A stretch of DNA of 64,000 nt from Streptomyces antnestii (GTDB lineage Bacteria > Actinomycetota > Actinomycetes > Streptomycetales > Streptomycetaceae), in contig NZ_RZYA01000011.1 in the NCBI RefSeq assembly GCF_004005495.1, forward strand, positions 124,001 through 188,000. Reading direction: 5' to 3'. The position numbers were made by a program, and so were the translations under genes. The notes under the pieces were generated by a model, which saw only the letters and a program-made list of their open reading frames with translations, was not told the origin of the DNA and ran no database searches. This document shows positions 49,742 through 57,958 of the stretch, in pieces (position 1 is the first letter of the stretch; each line of letters opens with the position of its first letter).

Positions 49742-50836
49742 ATGACCCTGCCTGTGAAGACCCCTGAAACCGGACGCTCCGCGTTCGCCTGGCGGCGCGA
49801 GGACACCGTCCGCACCGCCGGACTCCTCGCGGTGATCGCCGCACTCCATGTCGTCGCGTTCGGCATCCTGTTCCTGCTCGTCGTCCCGGAGCACTACGAG
49901 GTCGGCTCCAAGGCCTTCGGGATCGGCCTCGGCGTCACCGCGTACACCCTGGGGATGCGGCACGCGTTCGACGCCGACCACATCGCCGCGATCGACAACA
50001 CCACCCGCAAGCTGATGGCCGACGGCAAGCGCCCGGTGTCGGTGGGCTTCTGGTTCGCGCTCGGGCACTCCAGCGTCGTGGTCGTGCTCGCCGCGCTCAT
50101 CGCCGGCGGCACGCAGCTGGCCGGACGCATCATGAACGAGGGGTCGGCCACCCATCAGACGCTCGGCGTCATGGGCACCACGATCTCCGGGTCCTTCCTG
50201 TACCTCATCGCGGCGCTCAACCTCGTCGCCCTGGTCGGCATTCTGCGGGTGTTCCGGGCCATGCGCGGGGGCTCGTACAACGAGGCGGAGCTCGAACAGC
50301 ACCTGGATTCACGGGGGTTCATGAACCGGATCCTCGGCCGGTTCACCAGGTCCGTCAGCCGCCCCGGCCAGATGTTCCCCCTCGGCTTCCTCTTCGGCCT
50401 CGGCTTCGACACGGCGACCGAGGTCACGCTGATGGTGATGGCGGGCAGCGGGGCCGCGGCCGGACTGCCCTGGTACGCGATCCTGTGCCTGCCGCTCCTG
50501 TTCGCCGCCGGGATGAGCCTGTTCGACACCCTGGACGGGACGTTCATGAACTTCGCGTACCAGTGGGCGTTCTCGAACCCCGTGCGCAAGGTGTTCTACA
50601 ACCTCGCCATCACCGGCCTGTCCATCGCCGTCGCGTTCCTGATCGGGACCATCGAGCTCGTGGGTGTCCTGCACGACAAGCTCGACCTGCGGGACTCGGT
50701 GACCGGCTGGATCGCGGGACTGGACCTGGACAACGTCGGGTTCATCATCGTGGGCCTCTTCGTCGTCGTCTGGGCGGCGGCCATCGGGTACTGGCGGTTC
50801 GCGAAGGTCGAGGAACGGTGGGCCCTGCGGTCCTGA
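49742..50836 (+). CDS. NiCoT-family nickel/cobalt permease
   Basis: A 364-residue, roughly eight-helix metal permease. The NiCoT signature is RHAFDADHIAAIDN in helix II, with FALGHSSVVVVLAAL and LGFDTATEVTLM the other conserved motifs. It should import Ni(II) or Co(II) for B12 or urease/hydrogenase enzymes. ATG 49742 follows GGAG (49729-49732). The upstream riboswitch senses B12, implying cobalt is a main cargo, and the divergent ArsR implies metal control. Confidence 0.93.
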   Translation: MTLPVKTPETGRSAFAWRREDTVRTAGLLAVIAALHVVAFGILFLLVVPEHYEVGSKAFGIGLGVTAYTLGMRHAFDADHIAAIDNTTRKLMADGKRPVSVGFWFALGHSSVVVVLAALIAGGTQLAGRIMNEGSATHQTLGVMGTTISGSFLYLIAALNLVALVGILRVFRAMRGGSYNEAELEQHLDSRGFMNRILGRFTRSVSRPGQMFPLGFLFGLGFDTATEVTLMVMAGSGAAAGLPWYAILCLPLLFAAGMSLFDTLDGTFMNFAYQWAFSNPVRKVFYNLAITGLSIAVAFLIGTIELVGVLHDKLDLRDSVTGWIAGLDLDNVGFIIVGLFVVVWAAAIGYWRFAKVEERWALRS

Positions 50837-50878
50837 TCCGGGAGGCCGCGGGGGCCGGGACTCCGTAAGGTCGTGCGG

Positions 50879-51604
50879 GTGAGCGAAGGCAGCGGTCCCG
50901 CGGCGGCTTCCGCGCCGGCGGCGCACCGGTCCGGCCTTCCCGCGGCCCTCACGGTGCTCACGCTGGTGAGCGGCTTCGTCGACGCGGTCAGCTATCTGGG
51001 CCTCGGCCATGTCTTCGCGGCGAACATGACCGGGAACGTCGTCATCATCGGCTTCGCCGCCGCCGGCGCTCCCGGATTCTCCGTCCTCGGGTCGCTCACG
51101 TCCCTCGGCGCGTTCCTCGCGGGCGCGGTGTGCGCGGGGCGGCTCTCGACGGCGTTCGCCGGGCGCGCCCGGCGAGCCTGGGTGCGGTCGGTCTTCGTCA
51201 CCGAGGCGGTCCTGCTCGCGGTGGCGGCGGCCATCGCGTTCGACCGGCCGGGCGGGGCGACGTACGCGCTCATCGCGGTCCTCGCCTGGGCGATGGGGCT
51301 GCGCAACGCCACGGTCCGCAAGCTCGCGGTGCCCGACATGACCACCACGGTCCTGACCATGACGCTGACGGGGCTCGCCTCGGAGTCCTCGCTCGCCGGC
51401 GGGACCGATCCGCGGGCGGGGCGGCGGCTCGTCTCCGTGGCGGCGATGCTCGGGGGCGCCGCGCTCGGCGCGCTGCTCGTCCTGTACCACGGCCTCGGCT
51501 GGCCCCTCCTCGCCGGCGCCCTGCTCGTGACGGGCGCGGCGGCCTGTTGTCGCGAGTCCGGCGCCGCCGGGGACACGGGCGCGGGTGACCACCGATCGGC
51601 CTAA
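50879..51604 (+). CDS. YoaK/DUF1275-family membrane protein
   Basis: A 241-residue integral membrane protein of the DUF1275 family. Helices read LTVLTLVSGFVDAVSYLGLG (typical family opening), FAANMTGNVVIIGFAAAGAP, LGAFLAGAVCAGRLSTAFAG and YALIAVLAWAMGLRNATVRK. Function is unknown. GTG 50879 is chosen because TAAGGT (50866-50871) lies 7 nt upstream, and the GTG at 50873 would sit 1 nt after it. It follows the Ni/Co permease by 42 bp in the same direction but may be a separate leaderless unit. Confidence 0.87.
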   Translation: MSEGSGPAAASAPAAHRSGLPAALTVLTLVSGFVDAVSYLGLGHVFAANMTGNVVIIGFAAAGAPGFSVLGSLTSLGAFLAGAVCAGRLSTAFAGRARRAWVRSVFVTEAVLLAVAAAIAFDRPGGATYALIAVLAWAMGLRNATVRKLAVPDMTTTVLTMTLTGLASESSLAGGTDPRAGRRLVSVAAMLGGAALGALLVLYHGLGWPLLAGALLVTGAAACCRESGAAGDTGAGDHRSA

Positions 51605-51696
51605 TCCTGCGGGCGCCGTCCTCCCGGGCTAACTACCGTCCTGAGCAGGGCCGCAGCGATCTGCCGCGGCGCCACAGGGACCCGGAGAGGCGCCTC

Positions 51697-52359
51697 ATGT
51701 TCTGCCCGATAGCCACCGTCATGACGACGACCGCGTGCCTGACCGCACTCGCGCCCGGGACCGTCAGCGCACCCCACCCGATGACCGCGCCCGCCAGGGT
51801 CACCGCGCCCGCCGCGGTGACCTCACAGGACTCCGCGGGCTCCATCGGCTCCGAGGTCCCTCGGGACAGCGTGGGCCCGTCCGGTGACAGCGCCACCGCG
51901 CGCGCCACGAGCGTCGCGGAGGTGTTCCTCTCCCCGACGACCGTGTCGGCCTCGTCCACGGTCGAGATCACGGTCTCCTGCGGACGCAGCGGGCAGGGTT
52001 CCATCACGGCCAGCTCCCACGCCTTCGCCGAGGGCTCCGTCACGCTCCCTTCGAGCGGCGGTGCGCGGGGCCAGGACGGCGACCGCACGCAGTACCGGGG
52101 GACGGCGCGCCTCGCCGGGGCGAGCGGCTTCACGGCCGCGGCCGGCTCACAGTTCGCCGTGGACGGGTCCTGCCCCGACGGCAAGCGGTGGAGCGCGCCG
52201 ATGACCGTTGAGCACGACACCCCGCGTGCCGCCCGGGCCGGCGTCGGCGGCAGCGCGGAGAGCGGCGTCGACCTGGGCAGGATCGGCCTCGGCACGGCGC
52301 TCGCGGGCGGCTCGGCCTTCCTGCTGTGGCGCAGGACGCGCGCTCCGCGGGAGGGCTAG
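51697..52359 (+). CDS. Secreted, C-terminally anchored protein of unknown function
   Basis: A 220-residue exported protein with a signal sequence (IATVMTTTACLTALAPGTVS), a Thr/Ala-rich linker, a beta-rich domain of about 100 residues (FLSPTTVSASSTVEITVSCG ... FAVDGSCPDGKRWSAPM) and a terminal hydrophobic helix (IGLGTALAGGSAFLLWRRTR). The plan matches the gene at 26263. No LPXTG is present, so direct membrane anchoring is more likely than sorting. GGAGAGG precedes ATG 51697. No enzyme motif is seen. Confidence 0.75.
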   Translation: MFCPIATVMTTTACLTALAPGTVSAPHPMTAPARVTAPAAVTSQDSAGSIGSEVPRDSVGPSGDSATARATSVAEVFLSPTTVSASSTVEITVSCGRSGQGSITASSHAFAEGSVTLPSSGGARGQDGDRTQYRGTARLAGASGFTAAAGSQFAVDGSCPDGKRWSAPMTVEHDTPRAARAGVGGSAESGVDLGRIGLGTALAGGSAFLLWRRTRAPREG

Positions 52360-52597
52360 AGCCTGGTACTTGGAAGCCCGGGGCCTTGGGACTCAGCTCG
52401 TCAGCCAAATGGGCGGCACCTCGGACGGGCTAGCCCGACGGGCTGAACTCTCCGGTCCCGCCGAAGCTGAGGGCCAGGCGCCCGCGCGCGAGATCGGAGA
52501 TGTCCATGAACGGTTGCGCTGAGGCGATGTCCACGGTCGTGCCGGAGCCGGACAGGCGTGCCCGCCTCTCCGCTCTGCCAGGCACCGGTCGCGGCCT

Positions 52598-53200
52598 GTG
52601 AGTACCAGATTCACGCGGATCGCGGTGATCGGGGACTGTCCCCTCTTCCGACACGGCGTTTCGCAATTGGTCCGCACGGCTCCCGACCTCCACCTGGTCG
52701 CCACGGCGTCATCTCTCCAGGCCGCGGACGGCACACTGCGTGGCGCCGATGTGGTCCTGATGGACCTTCAGCAGTCGCCCGCGAGGCTCGCCGCGACCGT
52801 GGCGGAGCTGCGGAAGCGGGGACACGCCGTCATCGTCACGTCGTCCGCTGTGCAGATCGACGCGGCTCAGGTGATCCGGGCAGGCGCCGACGGATATCTG
52901 AGCCGGCAGGCCGAGGGGGACGAATTGCTGACGGCGATTCGGGTCGTGGGCTCGGGCCGCAGTTACGTGTCCGCGCCCGCCGGCTATTTGCAGGAAAAAT
53001 CACTGCACTTCACGGACCGGGAGCAGGAGGTCCTGAGGCTCATCGCCAACGGCGCGACGGACAGCGAAATCGCCGACAAGCTGTGCATCAGCAAGCACAC
53101 TGTGCAGTCACATCTCGACCGGATCCACGGGAAAACGGGTTATCGGCGCCGCTCGGACCTCACCCGGCTCGCGATCGAATACGGGCTCACCGGCCCATGA
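52598..53200 (+). CDS. LuxR/NarL-type regulator with an atypical receiver
   Basis: A 200-residue protein. The receiver-like N-terminus (RIAVIGDCPLFRHGVSQLVR) has the phosphorylation Asp in VVLMDLQQSPARL, but the usual acidic pair is reduced to one Asp and the Lys normally found in LxK is replaced (GYLSRQAEGDELL). The C-terminal LuxR domain is complete (LHFTDREQEVLRLIANGATD; SKHTVQSHLDRIHGKTGYRR). It may be a phosphorylation-independent orphan regulator. GTG 52598 begins the frame; no sensor kinase is next to it. A likely target is the following secreted-protein gene. Confidence 0.83.
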   Translation: MSTRFTRIAVIGDCPLFRHGVSQLVRTAPDLHLVATASSLQAADGTLRGADVVLMDLQQSPARLAATVAELRKRGHAVIVTSSAVQIDAAQVIRAGADGYLSRQAEGDELLTAIRVVGSGRSYVSAPAGYLQEKSLHFTDREQEVLRLIANGATDSEIADKLCISKHTVQSHLDRIHGKTGYRRRSDLTRLAIEYGLTGP

Positions 53201-53429
53201 AAGAGCCGCCGTGCACGGCTGCCGTGGCTAGTCGTACCCCGCCACTCGTGGGTAGTTGTCCCCCTTGACCACCACGGCGCGAAGCTGGACCTTGGTAGGG
53301 GAAAACTTCGCCGGACCAGTCGGAACAGCGAATCGGCATTCATTCCCGGACACGCTGCACCTTGACAGCCGAACGGGAATTCCATTCGCGTTTCGCTCTG
53401 CAGCGCGAGCCGATAAGCTAGGAGAAGTC

Positions 53430-53813
53430 ATGCGCAATCGCATCGCAATTCTCTGCGCCACAGCGATACTCCCTCTGACAGCCGTGGCGTCGTTCGCGGC
53501 CGCGAACCAGGCAGCAGCCGACCCGGCAAGTGGTGAGGTCGTGGTCACAGGGTCGGTCGACGACTGCGGGACCGGATCAGCCCCCCGGTCGGTGCAGATA
53601 TCCACGAACCTGGAAACCCAAACCGACGGAAATAAGGGCGTGGTGAGGGCGGGCGCGTACTCGGTCACATTCCAGAACATCCCCAGGCACAAGCACGTGA
53701 GGGCCACGGCCCTCGTGACCTGCAGAGACGACTCGTACACGGACCACCTCACGATCCAGCGGCCGCCCACATCGGGTGACCTGGTTCAGAGGGTGGATCT
53801 CACGGCGCCGTAA
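53430..53813 (+). CDS. Small secreted protein
   Basis: A 127-residue exported protein. The signal peptide (IAILCATAILPLTAVASFAA) ends near AAADP. The mature part of about 95 residues is beta-rich with two Cys (DDCGTG and VTCRDD) and resembles the mature domains of the other small secreted proteins here. AGGAGAA precedes ATG 53430. It lies downstream of the LuxR-type regulator, which may control it. Function unknown. Confidence 0.75.
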   Translation: MRNRIAILCATAILPLTAVASFAAANQAAADPASGEVVVTGSVDDCGTGSAPRSVQISTNLETQTDGNKGVVRAGAYSVTFQNIPRHKHVRATALVTCRDDSYTDHLTIQRPPTSGDLVQRVDLTAP

Positions 53814-53990
53814 GGCCGCGCAGCCCCGGTCGGCATGACCGCCGCCGCACGACGACCGCTCGCACGCCGGCAGCCACCGTACAGGCGGTCGGCCGGGTTT
53901 CGACTCCGCGACCTGGCCGACCGCTTTTGCCGCGTACGGCTCCGTCCGGTCCGGCCTTTCTTTGCCCGGACCGGCGACGAGACGTCGTCC

Positions 53991-54180
53991 ATGCTGGAGT
54001 TCTACCGCACCGCCCTGCTCCGTCGCCGCGAGTACCCCGCCCTCGGCGACGGCACCCACGCCGGCTGGAGGCCCCAGCCGGCGTCCTCGCGTCCAGCCGC
54101 GCTCCCGGCTTACGTTACGCGACCGACCCCCGCCCAATTCCCGCTGCCCGGCGTGCTGTTCACGCCCCCACGGGGGTGAA
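53991..54180 (+). pseudogene. GH13 alpha-glucosidase C-terminal remnant
   Basis: The plus strand reads MLEFYRTALLRRREYPALGD, then GTH, in one frame. The adjacent frame continues with LEAPAGVLASSRAPGLRYA. Together they match the C-terminal region of Streptomyces alpha-glucosidases (LFYRxALRLRRxxPALGDGT ... LEAPxGVLAFxRAPGL). A frameshift sits near 54060 and probably another follows. The rest of the enzyme is missing. The end overlaps the convergent P450 gene. Confidence 0.5.
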
Positions 54181-55383
54181 CAGCACCGGCAGGGACTTCG
54201 GGCCGCGGGTGAACACGCCCTGCTCCACCGGGTCGAACCCGTCGGCGAGCCGCACATCGGGCATGGCGTCGAGGAGTTGGCCCACGCCGATCTCGACCTC
54301 CGCCTTGGCCAGGAGCGCGCCGACGCAGAAGTGCCGGCCGAGCGCGAAGGAGAGGTGGCCGGCGGCCGCCGAGAACGCGTTCGTGGCGGTGAGGTCCTCG
54401 CGGAAGATGTCGAAGCGGTCGGGCCGCGCGTAGCGGTCCTCGTCACGGTTGGCCGCGCCGATCAGACAGGTGACGGTCGCTCCCGCGGGGATCGTTCCGC
54501 CGCTCACCTCCACGTCGGTCGCGGACTGGCGCATGATCATGTGCACCGGCGGGGTGTGGCGCAGCGTCTCGGCGAAGGCGCGGGCGATCAGCGTGCGGTC
54601 CTCGCGGACGGCGTCGAGCTGGTCGGGGTGGGTGAGCAGGTTGGCGAAGATGCTGGCGATGGCCTTGTCGGTGGTCTCGCCGCCGGCCGCGAGCAGCAGG
54701 CTGCAGAACGCCTTGATGTCCTCGTCGCTCATGCGGACGCCGTCGACCTCGGCGGCGCACAGTGAGGAGAGCAGGTCGTCGCCGAGGTCGTCCCGGCGCC
54801 GCCGGATGACCGGGATCATGTACTCGGCGAACTCGACGCGGGTACGCTCCCCGGCCGCCGCCACCTCGGGGTCACCTGAGAGGTTGCCGAGGAAGGCGAT
54901 GACGGTGGTGTACCAGCCGTGGAACCGCGCGTGGTCGGCCTTGTCCAGGCCCAGCATGTCGGCGATCACGTTGACGGGAAAGCGCGTCGCGTACGCGTCC
55001 ACGAGGTCGACGGCGCCGTCGGCGCGGAACGTGTCGATCAGTTCACGGGAGTTGCGCTCGATGACCGGCAGGAACTTCTCCTGGAGGTCGCTCCCGCGGA
55101 AGGCCGGTGCGACGAGAGCGCGCCGCACCGCGTGCTCGCGCCCGCTGAGCTGAAGGATCGTCCTGCCGTGCACGGGCTCGATCTGCCAGTTGTAGTTGTC
55201 GGTCGTGAACTGCGACTCCTTGTCCTTGAAGACGCGCTCGACGTCGGCGTACCGGGAAATGATGTAACTCTGCGTGGGCTCATGCCAGATGAGGGGTGCG
55301 TGCTCGCGCATGGCCGCGTAGACGGGGTACGGATTCGCGGCGAACTCCGGCGACAGTATGTCGGGGACCTGTGCGGTGGACAT
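54160..55383 (-). CDS. Cytochrome P450
   Basis: A 407-residue soluble bacterial P450. The I-helix oxygen-binding motif is LLLAAGGETTDK, the ExxR is ETLRHTPP and the heme-ligand Cys is in FALGRHFCVGALLAK (about residue 353). There is no membrane anchor. ATG 55383 has GAGGAGC upstream. No ferredoxin or ferredoxin reductase is next to it. It may tailor a natural product or oxidise a xenobiotic. It ends at 54160, where it meets the GH13 remnant. Confidence 0.93.
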   Translation of the reverse strand: MSTAQVPDILSPEFAANPYPVYAAMREHAPLIWHEPTQSYIISRYADVERVFKDKESQFTTDNYNWQIEPVHGRTILQLSGREHAVRRALVAPAFRGSDLQEKFLPVIERNSRELIDTFRADGAVDLVDAYATRFPVNVIADMLGLDKADHARFHGWYTTVIAFLGNLSGDPEVAAAGERTRVEFAEYMIPVIRRRRDDLGDDLLSSLCAAEVDGVRMSDEDIKAFCSLLLAAGGETTDKAIASIFANLLTHPDQLDAVREDRTLIARAFAETLRHTPPVHMIMRQSATDVEVSGGTIPAGATVTCLIGAANRDEDRYARPDRFDIFREDLTATNAFSAAAGHLSFALGRHFCVGALLAKAEVEIGVGQLLDAMPDVRLADGFDPVEQGVFTRGPKSLPVLFTPVGA

Positions 55384-56017
55384 GTTGCTCCTCAAGTCGG
55401 TGACTCGGTAACTGGCAAGGCCCTTCAGGTTATTGACACTCCGTCGACACAGACACCCCGTGGGGGTTCCCGCGGGAGGGTGTGCCGCACGGGCGGGCAG
55501 CAGGTCGCGTAAGCGGTGTGTCACGTAGGGCGATGGGGGCGCCCCTGCACGGGGCGATGAAGGCACCCCTGCACGGAGAGCCACACCCCCGGCACAGAAG
55601 CGGGGATGCGCTCGCCCTCGGGGTGCCGTCCAGCCTCCCTCGGAGCACCGTCCGGCCTCCCGCGGGGCGGGTCATGCGCGTGACCTGGGCAACTCCGGCG
55701 GGCCTGCGGCTGTGAGGCGCCCCATAGGGGCCACGTCACATACCAAGGACGTTAGTAGCGGGTGAGCCGCCGGTCGGCGTGCGCCCCCACACTCCGAGTC
55801 CAACATTTCGGACATTCCTCCGTAGTGGGGTAGTACGTCACATCCTTGCGCCCTCCTCAGGGCGCCGTTAACCATGGCTGACGTCCCGGAGAGCGGGTCG
55901 GAGCACGAGCGAAGGCGCTCGCCCCGATCCCTCCGTGCCACGAGGCATATCCCCCGCTCCGCTCCAGGTGCCGCCACACCGGCTGCCACCCCACGACGCC
56001 CAGAAGAGGTACTCCAC
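55384..56017. other. 634-bp gap between the P450 and the lytic transglycosylase
   Basis: No gene is seen. GCCCCTGCACGG-type direct repeats occur at about 55550 and 55570. ACGTCACAT is present near 55733 and 55833. A TTGACA (55433-55438) is visible on the plus strand. It probably holds divergent promoters for the P450 and the transglycosylase. A good ydaO-type c-di-AMP riboswitch is not recognisable. Confidence 0.45.
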
Positions 56018-56530
56018 GTGACCGTCTCCACCCCGATCACCGCCGTCACCCGCCCCAGCGCCTTCCGCCGCGCCACCGTCACGGTCCTGGCCGCCGCCGG
56101 CCTCGCGGGCGCCGCGCTGACCTTCGCCCCGTCCCCGGCGCACGCCGCCGAGCCCGCCGCGGCGCCGAAGGCCGCGCACGCCGTCTCGACGAAGGCGAAG
56201 CCGTCCTACCCGGACAACCTCGATGGCTGGATCCGTGAGGCCCTCTCGATCATGAAGGCCAAGCACATCCCCGGCTCCTACGAGGGCCTGCACCGCAACA
56301 TCATGCGCGAGTCGTCCGGCAACCCGAACGCCGTGAACAACTGGGACGTCAACGCGGTCAAGGGCACGCCGTCCAAGGGCCTGCTCCAGGTCATCCAGCC
56401 GACCTTCGACTACTACCACGTCGCCGGCACCTCCCACAGCCTGACCGACCCGGTCGCCAACATCACCGCGGCCGCCAACTACGCCGCCGACAAGTACGGC
56501 TCGATCGACAACGTCAACTCCGCCTACTGA
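56018..56530 (+). CDS. Secreted lytic transglycosylase (SLT domain)
   Basis: A 170-residue exported protein that should cleave peptidoglycan glycan chains. The signal peptide (ATVTVLAAAGLAGAALTFAP) ends near PAHA. The SLT domain follows: IREALSIMKAKHIPGSYEGL, then HRNIMRESSGNPNAVNNWDV holding the catalytic Glu, then PSKGLLQVIQPTFDYYHVAG. Streptomyces homologues act in growth, germination and sporulation. GTG 56018 is used. It precedes an LCP gene by 56 bp in the same direction. Confidence 0.88.
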   Translation: MTVSTPITAVTRPSAFRRATVTVLAAAGLAGAALTFAPSPAHAAEPAAAPKAAHAVSTKAKPSYPDNLDGWIREALSIMKAKHIPGSYEGLHRNIMRESSGNPNAVNNWDVNAVKGTPSKGLLQVIQPTFDYYHVAGTSHSLTDPVANITAAANYAADKYGSIDNVNSAY

Positions 56531-56586
56531 GGCACCCGTTATCGATCCCGCCGAACCGATCCCCCTCGAACGGAGGGCAAGCGCAC

Positions 56587-57723
56587 ATGCCGCACGACAG
56601 CGGAGACGAAGGGCGCGCGCCCACCACGGACGCCCCTGAACACGCCGGCTACGGCCCGGCCAACACGCACCGCTCACGAGGCGGCTCACGCAAGAGGCGG
56701 TGGCGCGCCGTCACCGGCGCCGCGCTCGGCGTCGCCCTCGTCGCGGGCGGGGGCGTCGCCTACGCCTGGTCGCACCTGAACGGGAATCTCAAGAGCACGG
56801 ACATCAACGCCGCGCTCGGCAAGAACCGTCCGGACGCGAGCCACGACGGGGCGATGAACATCCTGCTCCTCGGTTCCGACTCGCGCGCGGGGACCCACGG
56901 CCGGTACGGCAGTGGGATCACCGGCGCGCGCTCGGACACGGCGATGGTGCTGCACGTCGACAAGGCCCACAAGAAGGCCTCCGTCGTGAGCATCCCGCGC
57001 GACACGATGGTCGAGCGGCCCGCGTGCGCGAAGCCGTCCGGCGGCACGGTGCCGGGCGCGCGGCAGGCGATGTTCAACGAGGCGTACGAGGTCGGCGGTC
57101 CCGCCTGCACCGTGAAGACGGTGGAGAAGATGTCGGGCGTCCGCATGGACCACTACCTCGAGGTCGACTTCGAGGGCTTCAAGAAGTTCGTCGACGAGCT
57201 CGGTGGTGTCGACATCACCACCCACCGGGCCATCAAGGACGCCAACAGCCATCTGTCGCTGAGCGCTGGCAAGCACACCCTCAAGGGTGAGCAGGCCCTG
57301 GCGCTCGTGCGGACCCGGCACGGCGTCGGCGACGGCAGCGACCTCGGCCGGATCCAGCTCCAGCAGGCGTTCATCAAGGCACTGATCCACCGCGCCGAGT
57401 CCATCGGCGTGATCAGCAACCCGGCGCGGGCCTACGACCTCGCCGACACCGCGACCAAGACCGTCAGCGCCGACTCCGGCCTCGCGTCCGCGGACAAGCT
57501 GCTGGGCCTCGCGAAGGACCTCAAAGGCATCAGCCCGGCCCATATGAACATGGTCACGCTGCCGGTCAGCTACGACGCCCAGGACGCCGGCCGCGTCCTG
57601 CCCCTGCCCAAGGCGTCCCACCAGGTCTGGCAGGCCCTGCGCGACGACCGGCCCATCCCGAAGTCCGCGACCGCGAACTCGGTGGCCGCGCGGACCGACT
57701 CACCGGTGTCCGCGGGCGCCTAG
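56587..57723 (+). CDS. LCP-family (LytR-CpsA-Psr) cell-wall attachment protein
   Basis: A 378-residue protein. A single N-terminal helix (AVTGAALGVALVAGGGVAYA) anchors the extracellular LCP domain, which ligates wall polymers or teichoic acids to peptidoglycan. Core motifs are MNILLLGSDSRAG, KKASVVSIPRDTMV (phosphate-binding Arg/Asp), GVRMDHYLEVDFEGFKKFVD and GEQALALVRTRHGVGDGSDL. The C-terminal LytR_C domain is absent. GGAGGG precedes ATG 56587. The stop overlaps a short relic (57721-57741). Confidence 0.92.
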   Translation: MPHDSGDEGRAPTTDAPEHAGYGPANTHRSRGGSRKRRWRAVTGAALGVALVAGGGVAYAWSHLNGNLKSTDINAALGKNRPDASHDGAMNILLLGSDSRAGTHGRYGSGITGARSDTAMVLHVDKAHKKASVVSIPRDTMVERPACAKPSGGTVPGARQAMFNEAYEVGGPACTVKTVEKMSGVRMDHYLEVDFEGFKKFVDELGGVDITTHRAIKDANSHLSLSAGKHTLKGEQALALVRTRHGVGDGSDLGRIQLQQAFIKALIHRAESIGVISNPARAYDLADTATKTVSADSGLASADKLLGLAKDLKGISPAHMNMVTLPVSYDAQDAGRVLPLPKASHQVWQALRDDRPIPKSATANSVAARTDSPVSAGA

Positions 57724-57741
57724 GGCCTTTCGTCTGGATCA
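57721..57741. repeat. Mobile-element-end relic downstream of the LCP gene
   Basis: TAGGGCCTTTCGTCTGG followed by ATCA closely matches the relic at 32407-32428 and the TAGGGC...GGATCA ends of the element at 30448. Its first three bases are the stop codon of the LCP gene. Confidence 0.5.
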
Positions 57742-57958
57742 CGCCGTCAGGGCAGGTCTCTGCGGCCGAGCCACGCCGGCTTCACCGGCACCCCGTCGTC
57801 GTACCGTGCCACGGTCGTCCCCGATGACGGGGTGCCGGTGTGCTCCGGTGGTGTCGCGCCACGCACGCTTCCGCCCGGAATCACCCGCCCGGCGAAGGGT
57901 CTGCCCGCCTGGGCCATCAGCAGTGGCAGGCCGGAACACCGGCTCATAGCTTCGCCGT

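Noticed and set aside
55430..55739. Two short frames on both strands upstream of the P450
   Set aside because: They consist of short repeats of CCCCTGCACGG and have no start signals.
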